A stretch of DNA of 64,000 nt from an uncultured Prevotellaceae bacterium (GCA_900319385.1 ONOG01000014.1:19780-83779); one strand, 5' to 3'; shown: positions 8,268 to 15,490, counted from the stretch's first letter. Notes: generated by a model from the letters alone, not told the origin. Translations and numbers: made by a program.

Positions 8268-8747
8268 ATGTTCAAAGACTATTACCAAATATTAGGTGTT
8301 CAATTGACATCCTCTCGTCAAGACATAAAAAATGCTTATCGACAATTGTCATTAAAATGGCATCCAGACAAGAATCCTGGTTTTGATGTAACTGAAATAA
8401 TGCAAGATATCAATGAGGCCTACAAGATATTATGTGATGAAGAAAGCAGGGCGAGATATGATATAGAGTACCAGATTTTCGATTGTCAAAGAAGAAACCA
8501 TCAGATTAAGAAATGGCAGGCGAGAGAGGAATATTGGAACTATGACTATGATGTAAAAGATGACAACTTAAAAGATGACATCGAAAGTGCCAGAAACTAT
8601 GCAAGGAATCTAGTACGAGATTTCCTAAATGGACTAAAAGAAACATCAAAAGTTGCAGCCAAAGGAGCATGGGAAGGTGCTTATGGGTACATAATTGCTG
8701 GCATTTTTCTAACAATCATATTTGGACTAATTCGAGCCTGCATATAA
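8268..8747 (+). CDS. Membrane-anchored J-domain (DnaJ-like) protein
   Basis: 159 residues. Residues 3-67 are a J domain: YYQILGVQ.TSSRQDIKNAYRQLSLKWHPDKNPG with the HPD motif at 32-34, then EAYKILCDEESRARYDIE. There is no G/F-rich, zinc-finger or substrate-binding domain, so it is a type III J protein. The C-terminus (about 135-158, YIIAGIFLTIIFGLI) is a single membrane anchor. It should recruit DnaK to the inner membrane. Seven bases after the WG-repeat gene, it is almost certainly co-transcribed, which suggests the client is the WG protein or its target. Confidence 0.85.
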   Translation: MFKDYYQILGVQLTSSRQDIKNAYRQLSLKWHPDKNPGFDVTEIMQDINEAYKILCDEESRARYDIEYQIFDCQRRNHQIKKWQAREEYWNYDYDVKDDNLKDDIESARNYARNLVRDFLNGLKETSKVAAKGAWEGAYGYIIAGIFLTIIFGLIRACI

Positions 8748-8749
8748 AA

Positions 8750-8787
8750 AAAGAGAAAGTGTGACTTTTCGAACACACCTCCTCTTT
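8750..8787. terminator. Bidirectional terminator between convergent genes
   Basis: AAAGAG...GTGTG pairs with CACAC...CTCTTT, with an A run on the left and T-rich right side. It lies just after the J-domain stop and before the end of the leftward 90-residue gene. Confidence 0.55.
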
Positions 8788-8791
8788 GAGG

Positions 8792-9064
8792 TTAAGCTAT
8801 GGCTTGGAATACTACTTTTGTCGTGTAATCTCCTTTGGAATCCGTTCCGCCAAAGCTCTCAATAATGACAGGGAATAATCCTATCTCAGAACACAAAACA
8901 TTGAGGACATGAGCAATAACATCCCTTGCCATATCCCTAGGCCTTCCTCTGAATGGAAATCCCTTACACTTCGCCACAATAATGGCATCCCTCACTTGCT
9001 CGAATTCTTTCAAGCCTCTCAAACATGCTTCACTTATGAAACCATTGATATATGTTATCTCCAT
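8792..9064 (-). CDS. Hypothetical 90-residue protein
   Basis: Begins METTYINGF-like (MEITYINGFISEACLRGLKEFEQVR). No signal peptide or membrane segment; Arg-rich centre (KGFPFRGRPRDMARDVIAHVL). The start at 9064 is favoured because a TATCTTTG promoter box lies at 9099-9106, so the longer frame beginning at 9127 would start upstream of transcription. Convergent with the J-domain gene, single-gene transcript, AT-rich. I do not recognise the family. Confidence 0.5.
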   Translation of the reverse strand: MEITYINGFISEACLRGLKEFEQVRDAIIVAKCKGFPFRGRPRDMARDVIAHVLNVLCSEIGLFPVIIESFGGTDSKGDYTTKVVFQAIA

Positions 9065-9098
9065 ATTTATTATTGCCACTAATATTATAGTGACAGTA

Positions 9099-9106
9099 CA
9101 AAGATA
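9099..9106 (-). promoter_or_regulatory. -7 box TATCTTTG for the 90-residue gene
   Basis: Exact TAnnTTTG match on the minus strand, 35 bases before the ATG at 9064; it decides the start codon of that gene. Confidence 0.55.
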
Positions 9107-9186
9107 CATACTATTTTGCAGAGTCACAATAGGCTAACTAAAATCCTAAGCAGATATAACTATTTTACTAATTGCAATGGGCTATG

Positions 9187-9510
9187 TTATTGGATCCAGT
9201 GGAAATACACATAGAAATCAATCTCCATTGCAATCGTTATGATTGAAAGTAGGGAAAGGGAACCAACCACATAGAACAGGTTCGTGGAAATCCAAAAAAC
9301 ATCGTTGTTCTTCACGATGTCTGTGAGTCGTTGGCTATGCTTCTGCCAACTATCTTCCTGCTGTTTGTGGTGGTCGTCAAGTGTCTGTTTCTCTTGCTCC
9401 ATCCATTGGTCATGAAGTTCGTGCATCTTCTGCCAGTCAGCATCTGAGACATTCACCGACACCTTCAACACATTCACCGACACCTTCAACTTTGTGGGCG
9501 CATCTTCCAT
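9187..9510 (-). CDS. Small C-terminally anchored membrane protein with coiled coil
   Basis: 107 residues. The N-terminal part holds a 7-residue tandem duplication (KVSVNVL KVSVNVS) encoded by a perfect 21-bp repeat (9449-9469 and 9470-9490). A charged helix rich in Gln, His and Glu follows (about 28-70), then a hydrophobic segment (about 72-100, FWISTNLFYVVGSLSLLSII). It resembles a tail-anchored protein with a cytoplasmic coiled coil. No family recognised. Monocistronic, at the right edge of the first AT-rich island. Confidence 0.5.
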   Translation of the reverse strand: MEDAPTKLKVSVNVLKVSVNVSDADWQKMHELHDQWMEQEKQTLDDHHKQQEDSWQKHSQRLTDIVKNNDVFWISTNLFYVVGSLSLLSIITIAMEIDFYVYFHWIQ

Positions 9511-9738
9511 GACTTGGTCGATGTGTTCAACAATCGGATTAACTATGCAAAAGTAGTGAAATAATTCGGATTACACAAATGAAAAGGAGAAAAAAATGAA
9601 AGAGAGAACATAAGCATCAAAAGCATCAAAAGCAGAAGAAAGTCTTTTTTCGATGTTTTTCGGGGCATTCCTTTGGTTTTCCGCCCGTTTCATCGTATCT
9701 TCGCAGTTGGAATTATCAACACATAAACCAAACACCTA

Positions 9739-10857
9739 ATGAAACGACTCATCGGCATTACCCATTCCACCCAGCCATTGGAATGGCTGGCTACCACTGA
9801 CAAGCCCTGCTGGGGCTTCCTGCCACGAATTTGTCACCTCTCCCCCAAGTCGTACTTCGTACTTTGTATCTTGTACTTCTTTTCACTTTTCACCCTCACC
9901 GCCTCTGCCCAGTTTGTCACCATCGAGAACGGACGCGAATGGGTGGACACCGAAGGCTATATCGTTCAGGCGCACGGCGGCAACTTCCTGCACAAGGACG
10001 GCGTGTGGTACCTCGTCGGCGAGGATCGCAGCCGCACGTGGATGCCGGATGTCAATCTGTACAGTTCGACCGACTTCGTAAACTGGAAGTTTGAACGGAA
10101 GATCATCCAGAACCGCAAGAGCCATCCCGACCTCGGAACCAAGCGTATGATCGAGCGTCCCAAGCTGCTCTACTGCGAGGAGACGGGAAAGTACGTGGTG
10201 TGGTGCCACTGGGAGGCTCACGACTATTCGGCCAGTGAGGCTGCCGTGTTCGAGTGCGACTCGGTGAACGGCGACTACCAGTACGTGTGGAGCGGACGTC
10301 CGATGGGCACGAAGTCGCGCGACTGCAACGTGTTTGTCGATAACGACGGCACAACGTACTTCATCTCGACGACGGACGAAAACACCAATCTCGGTCTCTT
10401 TATGATGATGACCGACTATCGGCGCGTATTCACGAAGACAGTGCTCTGCGAAGGGATGCGCCGCGAGGCACCCGCCATCGTCCACATCGACGACACGTAC
10501 TACATGATTTCGTCGGCCTGCACGGGCTGGGACCCCAACCAAGCCAAGCTATCGACAAGCAACCACCTGCACATGAACTGGACACCGCTGCGCAACATCG
10601 GCGACCGTATCGCCTACGACACGCAGGCCTCGTCCATTCTCACCATCCGCGGCACGGAGCAGACCGTCTATCTCTACGTCGGCGATCGCTGGATGGACCC
10701 CTCGCTGCCAGAATCGAAGATTATCATCCTGCCCATCGAATGGCGCAACCCACTGACAGGCGAACTCTCGCAAACAAAAGATGAGAACCATCCGGAGATG
10801 GTTCTCAACTACAGGGATTCGTTCAAGATAGACTTTGAACGCGGGGTGTGGAAGTGA
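9739..10857 (+). CDS. Secreted GH43 enzyme, exo-beta-1,3-galactanase-like
   Basis: 372 residues. The five-bladed propeller region runs from about 60 to 372. Blocks match the GH43 galactanase branch: GNFLHKDGVWYLVGED, MIERPKLLY (E139), SRDCNVFVDNDGTTYFISTTDE, RREAPAIVHIDDTYYMISSACTGWDPN (E243) and DTQASSIL (Q296), then YLYVGDRW. E139, E243 and Q296 sit where the exo-1,3-galactanases place their catalytic residues. Predicted action: release of galactose from beta-1,3-galactan backbones of arabinogalactan. The N-terminus is odd: residues 8-30 are encoded by a dispersed palindromic repeat (9770-9833), pushing the hydrophobic signal core to residues 39-57. Subfamily assignment is from memory of motifs. 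Confidence 0.8.
   Translation: MKRLIGITHSTQPLEWLATTDKPCWGFLPRICHLSPKSYFVLCILYFFSLFTLTASAQFVTIENGREWVDTEGYIVQAHGGNFLHKDGVWYLVGEDRSRTWMPDVNLYSSTDFVNWKFERKIIQNRKSHPDLGTKRMIERPKLLYCEETGKYVVWCHWEAHDYSASEAAVFECDSVNGDYQYVWSGRPMGTKSRDCNVFVDNDGTTYFISTTDENTNLGLFMMMTDYRRVFTKTVLCEGMRREAPAIVHIDDTYYMISSACTGWDPNQAKLSTSNHLHMNWTPLRNIGDRIAYDTQASSILTIRGTEQTVYLYVGDRWMDPSLPESKIIILPIEWRNPLTGELSQTKDENHPEMVLNYRDSFKIDFERGVWK
9770..9833 (+). repeat. Single REP-like palindrome inside the GH43 coding region
   Basis: Contains the hairpin CCAGCCATTGGAATGGCTGG followed by CTACCA, a short spacer and a second hairpin (AAGCCCTGCTGGGGCTT). The order ATGGCTGGCTACCA-spacer-GGG/CCC hairpin is the same as in the right half of the element at 23008-23316, so the two belong to one family. 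Confidence 0.55.
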
Positions 10858-10863
10858 AGAAGG

Positions 10864-11130
10864 TCAAGCTAAAAAACCAGCTTCCCGCCAGTCGGCCAGC
10901 AGTTTTTCGCAGTCGCGGCGGGCTGTTTCTTCGTCCACTTCGTAGTTGTCGGTCAACACTTTGACCATGTCGTCGAGGGTAAAATCCTTGCCTTCGACGC
11001 CATGCCACACGTCGGCAGCCGACTCGTTCATGCTGATGACCTTGGTAAAGTCGATGTTCTCCAAGCCATGACCGATGACAATGTTCTCTCCGCAAATGTC
11101 GCGAAGTTCAAATCCTTCCTTGATCTTCAT
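10864..11130 (-). CDS. PqqD-like peptide-binding chaperone
   Basis: 88 residues with the PqqD-family winged-helix pattern: ELRDICGENIVIGHG (strand pair), then NESAADVWHGVEGKDFTLDDMVKVLTDNYEVDEETARRDCEKLLADWREAGFL. PqqD-type domains bind leader peptides of ribosomally made, modified peptides and present them to the modifying enzyme. Last gene of a leftward operon after an S26-type peptidase (78-bp gap holding a small palindrome) and an HprK-like kinase. No precursor peptide is apparent next to it. Convergent with the GH43 gene, 6 bp apart and without an obvious terminator. Confidence 0.85.
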   Translation of the reverse strand: MKIKEGFELRDICGENIVIGHGLENIDFTKVISMNESAADVWHGVEGKDFTLDDMVKVLTDNYEVDEETARRDCEKLLADWREAGFLA

Positions 11131-11167
11131 GTATGTGAGTTTTGGTTTTTTGAGTTTTTATGTTTTT

Positions 11168-11196
11168 AAGTCGGGACGCCCGCGCTCCGACGACTT
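11168..11196. repeat. Small REP-like palindrome in the PqqD/S26 gap
   Basis: AAGTCG...GGACGCCCGCGCTCC...CGACTT: an imperfect palindrome (AAGTC with GACTT outside, GGAnGC/GCnCC inside) in the only sizeable gap of the operon. Typical intergenic hairpin; it may stabilise or attenuate the transcript. Confidence 0.4.
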
Positions 11197-11208
11197 TTAA
11201 GTTTCTTA

Positions 11209-11727
11209 TTATCTTTTTCGCCACCGTGCAGGCAGTTCCCTCAACCAGAGCAGACGGTAGGCCGCCAGCAGATATCGGCGAACGGGCAGCAGAGCTGGCC
11301 ACACACGGCTGTAGATGCGCCAGAAGCGTGAGTCAGCAGTTTCCCATCGCTTTCCCTTCCGCTCAAATGCGCAGGCTATGCAGCGAATGTCGCGCAAGAG
11401 GCAACTCTCCGTGCCGCGTATGTTGCCGTCGCCGCGCAGGGTGACGCGTGCCTCGGGGTCGCTGGTGGGCGTCTTGACAGGCTGTCCCTCGGGCGTGTGA
11501 AGGGCATCGATGCGATGCAGAACGTAGTGACCTGGCTCTATCTCAGCCAGCACCACATCGCCCACTCTGTAGCTCTCAGCCTTTGCCAGTACGGCCACGT
11601 CGCGGCCGCTCTCAAGAAACGGACGCATACTGTTTCCCTTTGCCCGTATCGACACCTGATGTCCTTCGGCGACAAGGGAACACACATGCGGCAGGAACTC
11701 TGCATTGTTCAGCTGTACGACTCGCAT
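11209..11727 (-). CDS. S24/S26-type signal-peptidase-like protein
   Basis: 172 residues. The catalytic serine motif is GNSMRPFL (Ser33). The second box is YVLHRI, with His71 where bacterial type I signal peptidases have Lys; this Ser-His form is the one known from archaeal, eukaryotic and SipW-type signal peptidases. The third box is LRGDGN (about 98-102). There is no clear N-terminal membrane anchor, but the C-terminal part is aromatic and Arg-rich (FWRIYSRVWPALLPVRRYLLAAYRLLW) and may bind the membrane. Placement between PqqD-like and HprK-like genes suggests it removes a leader from a modified peptide. Confidence 0.75.
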   Translation of the reverse strand: MRVVQLNNAEFLPHVCSLVAEGHQVSIRAKGNSMRPFLESGRDVAVLAKAESYRVGDVVLAEIEPGHYVLHRIDALHTPEGQPVKTPTSDPEARVTLRGDGNIRGTESCLLRDIRCIACAFERKGKRWETADSRFWRIYSRVWPALLPVRRYLLAAYRLLWLRELPARWRKR

Positions 11728-11756
11728 CCTGATAGCTTATAATTTACAATCCAAGG

Positions 11757-12632
11757 TTATAAAGTGATGGTGTCGTGCGACAAGCGCACAGCCGCTTCGT
11801 CGGGCAGGTTCTCCAGATAGAACGTCGGCACGTGCTCCATGATGTGCGTCACGCCAGTCGTGATGCCGCCATAGATCCGTTTGTCCCACTTCATCACGCT
11901 GCACGAAGGCAACAGCGAGGCGAATGCCTCGACCACCGTCTGCCGACGAATCTTGTTGTAAGGAGCCTGCTTCAGCTGCACGAACGCCCCGATGGGAGCC
12001 TCGATGTTGCGGTAGCACGGCGTCTTTCCGCTCCACGGCGAACCGAACACCACGCCCTGACCATCGACGAAGCGCACGACTGGATTGTCGTCGTTCATCA
12101 AGTCCGTGCCAGGAATGTATTTCAGCCAGTTGCCCGTATGCGTACTCTTGCCCGTGCCGCTCACGCCGAGGAAGAGGTAACCACGGCCCTTCTCGCGCAC
12201 CACCGAAGCGTGCATGAGCAGCGTATCCTGATCGGCAGCCGCAAAGGCATACATCATCATCAGTGCATTGTTCAGACCAAACGTGCGCATGGTCAAATTG
12301 CCATTCAGAGCCACCGTACCCCGACTGAAGTCGGCCGATGCCTCCAGCAGACAAGCCTGACGTCCGAGAAAGTCGGTGATGTGGATTTCGTACGAGCCGT
12401 CTTTCCTCAGATATACGCCATGGTTATTCCCGCCACAGTCGAACTGGCCGACCTCCTCGCCCCACTCCTTCGAGCGGAACGTATCATCGACCGTCAGCTC
12501 AAACAATACGGGCGCATCGTCCACCGGCACCTCAAACGGTGCGCTCGAAGGGATGATGCGCTCATCGTTCTTGCCGCCTTCGGCAAAGATGACCCGATAC
12601 GGCAGGCGACCCACTCTATATTGCTTCTTCAT
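11757..12632 (-). CDS. HprK-like serine kinase / PEP carboxykinase-fold protein
   Basis: 291 residues from ATG 12632, one base after the stop of the preceding gene. The P-loop GVSGTGKST is at about 156-164, preceded by LLMHASVVREKGRGYLFL, and followed by LMNDDNPVVRF (Asp181/182), the pattern of HPr kinase/phosphorylase-related proteins. Such relatives occur with PqqD and transglutaminase-like genes in lasso-peptide-type clusters, where some phosphorylate a serine on the peptide. The longer frame to 12695 would overlap the preceding gene and has no support. Second gene of the four-gene leftward operon. Confidence 0.8.
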   Translation of the reverse strand: MKKQYRVGRLPYRVIFAEGGKNDERIIPSSAPFEVPVDDAPVLFELTVDDTFRSKEWGEEVGQFDCGGNNHGVYLRKDGSYEIHITDFLGRQACLLEASADFSRGTVALNGNLTMRTFGLNNALMMMYAFAAADQDTLLMHASVVREKGRGYLFLGVSGTGKSTHTGNWLKYIPGTDLMNDDNPVVRFVDGQGVVFGSPWSGKTPCYRNIEAPIGAFVQLKQAPYNKIRRQTVVEAFASLLPSCSVMKWDKRIYGGITTGVTHIMEHVPTFYLENLPDEAAVRLSHDTITL

Positions 12633-12633
12633 G

Positions 12634-13149
12634 TCAGAAAGCCACGTTGTCGTAGTCAGGTTTGGTAAACTTGAAACTGTCGGCAGGCACCACAATCAGG
12701 TTGCTCGTGCCCATGTCCAGATAGCGTTTCTTCATCTTGTAGAACCGCTTCGACGTCTTGCTGCGCTTAGCTGCGTAGAACACGCAGGTCGTCTCGTGCT
12801 GCACGCCGTAGTGCTCCATCAGATAGTCCTTGAACTGTTGGCTGAAGTCTGCACGATACGGCAGGAACTTATACTTCTTCGTCAGCCGCAAGTGAGTCAC
12901 CGGCAGCACCTCCGACAGATAGACCGTCGAGTCATTAAAGTTCGTCCCGACGCCGAAGATGTAAACCACGTCCGCCTCCGACGGCGCATGTTTCTTCTCC
13001 CATTCTTCCTGCTTGGCACGTTCCTTCTCGGCCTGTGCCAGTTGTTTCTCGGCTCGGCGCTCCTCCTTACTCTTTTTTGTCTCCTGCGCCGTAGCCGAAA
13101 TCGGCAGCAGCAGCGCGAGCAACAAGGTGTATTTCAGTATCTTTTTCAT
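12634..13149 (-). CDS. Secreted basic protein, first gene of the PqqD/HprK operon
   Basis: 171 residues from ATG 13149, giving a classical signal peptide (MKKILKYTLLLALLLPISATAQ). A promoter box lies just upstream, which excludes longer frames. The mature protein starts with a Lys/Glu-rich helix (about 24-50), then a compact domain (DVVYIFGVGTNFNDSTVYLSE...) ending in SFKFTKPDYDNVAF. No enzyme motif seen. Its stop is one base before the kinase start, so translation is probably coupled. It could be an exported partner or substrate of the system. Family not recognised. Confidence 0.65.
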   Translation of the reverse strand: MKKILKYTLLLALLLPISATAQETKKSKEERRAEKQLAQAEKERAKQEEWEKKHAPSEADVVYIFGVGTNFNDSTVYLSEVLPVTHLRLTKKYKFLPYRADFSQQFKDYLMEHYGVQHETTCVFYAAKRSKTSKRFYKMKKRYLDMGTSNLIVVPADSFKFTKPDYDNVAF

Positions 13150-13170
13150 TGTCCTGTACATTTTATCATG

Positions 13171-13178
13171 CAAAGGTA
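13171..13178 (-). promoter_or_regulatory. -7 box TACCTTTG of the secreted protein-HprK-S26-PqqD operon
   Basis: Exact TAnnTTTG match, 22 bases before ATG 13149. It sets the operon start and the start codon of the first gene. Confidence 0.7.
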
Positions 13179-13324
13179 CGAACAATAATTGAGAATTGAA
13201 AATCGAGAATTGAAAAAGCGCAGCATTATAACATTCTTTGACGTTCAAGAAGAGAAACACTGCTATAGGTCGAATATTCATGACGTCTCTCAACTGTTAA
13301 CCAAACAAGGAATTCGTCATTTAA

Positions 13325-13459
13325 ATGAAGAAAAAGTACAATCTCAAAATCGAGCACTTTTCTACCCACACCATGCGAAAGACTTTTGGTCGCAAGGTGT
13401 ACGAGAGTGCAGGGACAGATGCGGCAATGGCACTGATGAGGGCCTCAGTAAAGGCTTAG
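13325..13459 (+). pseudogene. C-terminal stub of a tyrosine recombinase/integrase
   Basis: Reading from ATG 13325 gives 44 residues: KKKYNLKIEHFSTHTMRKTFG..VYESAGTDAAMALMRASVKA, then TAG. HFSTHTMRKTFGR is the HxxR active-site block of phage-type integrases from Bacteroidetes mobile elements, but the catalytic Tyr region is missing and a stop (TAA) stands immediately before the ATG. So this is a relic of a lost mobile element at the left edge of the second AT-rich patch. Confidence 0.65.
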
Positions 13460-13862
13460 AACAAGCAAGCTTTACTCCGTGGTTTGTAAATGAGATTGTA
13501 GAATCCTTTTGCAACACTTACAAGAAAAATCATAAATTGAGCGATGAACATTATTTTGTAGGTGATATAAATGAATTAAACAAAAGGATTGATGATTATA
13601 ACGAGTTTTTAACAGACATTGCTCTTGTTTGTGGAGGGCCAAATTGAAAGTATGTTCCGATTGTTTGAGTTATATTAGAAAACTTTATAGAGATATAGAT
13701 TATATGACACAGAGTATGTCTGATTACAGGGCTTCTATAGTAAATTACAAAATTGCCATAGAACCATGTGGTTTGTCATTTAAGCAGATTTCCTCAGAAA
13801 TAAAGTTGCCTTATGTTTAGTGGTTTTTGTGTTGCTAATTTGGATGTTTTTTCATTAATTGC
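13460..13862 (+). other. Degenerate AT-rich stretch, no intact gene
   Basis: Two short open stretches exist: about 13460-13647 (...VNEIVESFCNTYKKNHKL..., ending GGPN) and an overlapping frame to 13820 (...DCLSYIRKLYRDIDYM...). Both have coding-like codon use but no credible start and no family that I recognise. They may be pieces of genes carried by the element that left the integrase stub. Confidence 0.3.
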
Positions 13863-13870
13863 TATCTTTG
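13863..13870 (+). promoter_or_regulatory. -7 box TATCTTTG for the lipoprotein pair
   Basis: Exact TAnnTTTG match 30 bases before ATG 13900. The in-frame TTG at 13894 is an unlikely start. Confidence 0.6.
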
Positions 13871-13899
13871 CACACCATAACAATAAATAGATCTTGGAC

Positions 13900-14322
13900 A
13901 TGAAGAAAATAATTCTTTTTTTACTTATTCCTTTAGTTGCTGTTTCGTGTAATAATAAGAGCAGCAAGGATAATGGGACAATCAATCAAACACAAGAAAT
14001 GTTGCAAGGTGCTTGGTACACAACCACATTAGAAGCAAATGGTCAAGTTATAAACACAAACGAGCATCCTGACGCCCTTTCTTCATTCGTGTTTAAAGAT
14101 GACAAGGTTAAACTCATTCAACTTGGAAATGATTCGGAAAATGTAGGTGTTTTCAAATTAAGTAACGATACTATTTATATCTATGATATTATTAATAACA
14201 CTAAGGTAATGTCAATAAAGATAGATAAGGTTACTGAGAAGAATTTAGATATTACTATTCTTGGTCAAAATATTAAAATGATGATGAAGAGAATGGATGA
14301 TGAAAATGAATTAAACAAATAG
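13900..14322 (+). CDS. Small lipoprotein, lipocalin-like size
   Basis: 140 residues: MKKIILFLLIPLVAVSC with a lipobox ending at Cys17, then an Asn/Lys-rich spacer. The body (QGAWYTTTLEANGQVI..., FVFKDDKVKLIQLGN..., VFKLSNDTIYIYDI..., KNLDITILGQNIKMMMKR) is all strand-like and resembles lipocalin-like DUF domains of Bacteroidetes lipoproteins. Four bases separate it from a second lipoprotein. AT-rich; function unknown. Confidence 0.65.
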   Translation: MKKIILFLLIPLVAVSCNNKSSKDNGTINQTQEMLQGAWYTTTLEANGQVINTNEHPDALSSFVFKDDKVKLIQLGNDSENVGVFKLSNDTIYIYDIINNTKVMSIKIDKVTEKNLDITILGQNIKMMMKRMDDENELNK

Positions 14323-14326
14323 AATT

Positions 14327-14845
14327 ATGAAATTAATTAGTCCGAAATTAGTAGGTTTTATCATTTGTGTATCATTGGTATCAATGTTTGGCTGCACAAA
14401 TGGTTTAGAAAGTGAAGCGAAAAAACAGATGGAGGAAACCATGAAAGAACTCGCAAAAGACCCTTCATCAATTCAGATAAGCAATGTGGAAACAATGTTC
14501 TCAGATGATTCTATATGTATACTTCATTTTAAATTCAGCGGTAAAAACGGTTTTGGCGGTGTATCTTCAGATGAAATGGAATATGTCTATCTAACATATC
14601 ATGATTCTGAAAACGAATTTATAACCAAAGAGACCGTATTTGAACTTGACAAACAGACTTCAATTCTTCAAAAAGCACGAGATTCGTATAGAAAGAAAAA
14701 ATGGGATAATGACGAAAACACAAAATTATCTGATGAAGATAGAAAGGCTTGGTATATACATTTTGAAGCAGAATTATATATGATAATAAACGGAAGAGAG
14801 GTTGGCAATACAACACCTTCAAAATATGATTTAGACACATGGTAA
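14327..14845 (+). CDS. Hypothetical lipoprotein
   Basis: 172 residues. Signal peptide with lipobox SMFGC (Cys23). The mature part begins with a charged helix (ESEAKKQMEETMKELAKDPSSIQISNVET) and continues as a mixed alpha/beta domain ending PSKYDLDTW. Co-transcribed with the preceding lipoprotein and closed by a strong terminator at 14890. I do not recognise the family. Confidence 0.6.
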   Translation: MKLISPKLVGFIICVSLVSMFGCTNGLESEAKKQMEETMKELAKDPSSIQISNVETMFSDDSICILHFKFSGKNGFGGVSSDEMEYVYLTYHDSENEFITKETVFELDKQTSILQKARDSYRKKKWDNDENTKLSDEDRKAWYIHFEAELYMIINGREVGNTTPSKYDLDTW

Positions 14846-14889
14846 ATTAACAACATTCATTTTTGATTATTTTTGAATATTGTAATAAT

Positions 14890-14928
14890 AGCGGAAAAGC
14901 CTTTACTGATAGGCGTTTCCGCTTTTTT
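14890..14928 (+). terminator. Rho-independent terminator after the lipoprotein pair
   Basis: AGCGGAAA(A)GCC pairs with GGC(G)TTTCCGCT around a 10-nt loop, followed by TTTTTT. Confidence 0.8.
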
Positions 14929-15037
14929 GTGTGTGTTGAGGCTTTTAAACAGATTCACTTATATTAAAATAGTGTGATTTTTGAGTGTTATTGTTGGTAA
15001 AACTATAATTATAAAATCACATTTTTATGTCAATAGA

Positions 15038-15286
15038 CTATTTATAGTAATAATGAATATCACTGGTCAATGGCTCAAGACGTTTGTCAAAGTGCAAGCC
15101 TGTACGTCTGTAGGTTGTTCCGAGAGCAGAAATCTGAAGTGCTTCATTATCATTATCTGCCCTACAAATCAGTTTTCTCAACAAAGCCTCATTGCCAGGT
15201 TCAAGAATGTGGTCGGCGACACGCCGTTCGAGGTCTTCAAGCAACTCTTGACGAGTGGAAGACATTGTTTCATAGGTCATAGTCAA
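15038..15286 (-). pseudogene. N-terminal stub of a type III-like adenine DNA methyltransferase
   Basis: About 75-82 residues with LEPGNEALLRKLICRADNDNEALQISALGTTYRRTGLHFDKRLE. ALGTTYRRTGxHFDxRLE is the N-terminal block of Mod-type adenine methyltransferases. The frame then ends at SDIHYYYK, so the target-recognition domain and the DPPY and FxGxG motifs are missing. The start is probably MSSTRQELLEDL. The palindromic element at 15336-15490 lies directly upstream. A relic of a restriction-modification system, or a truncated leftover from insertion and deletion. Confidence 0.6.
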
Positions 15287-15335
15287 TGTGATGTTTTAAA
15301 ACATCAGCACTTATCCCTGCTAAGGCACAAGACAA

Positions 15336-15490
15336 CCTCCAGACATAGAAAAAGCGTAGACGCTTATCCATATCTGGAGGCTGTGAGAAGTGCCCTGTTG
15401 AATGATAAGTGATGCCTACGCCCTAAGCGCAGACATTAACACTTATTCATATTCAACATTTCTTAGAAGTTTCTCACATTTCCAGATATG
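15336..15490. repeat. Nested palindromic element next to the methyltransferase stub
   Basis: Complementary segments: CCTCCAGAxAT (15336-15346) with 15370-15380; the same right arm also pairs with TCCAGATATG (15481-15490); TGTGAGAA (15382-15389) with 15471-15478; and GTTGAAT-ATAAGTG (15397-15411) with 15440-15457. The alternative pairings would let it switch between two folds. It shares GCGTAGAC (15354-15361) and TGGAGGCTGTG (15375-15385) with the element at 5941-6059. Confidence 0.6.

Noticed and set aside
9739..10857. GH43 gene as part of the AT-rich island
   Set aside because: Its codon use is GC-rich like the backbone and differs sharply from the genes just to its left.
13189..13647. Single 152-codon gene on the plus strand
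   Set aside because: Its first part overlaps the leader and promoter of the leftward operon and the better-supported integrase frame; only the end looks coding, without a start.
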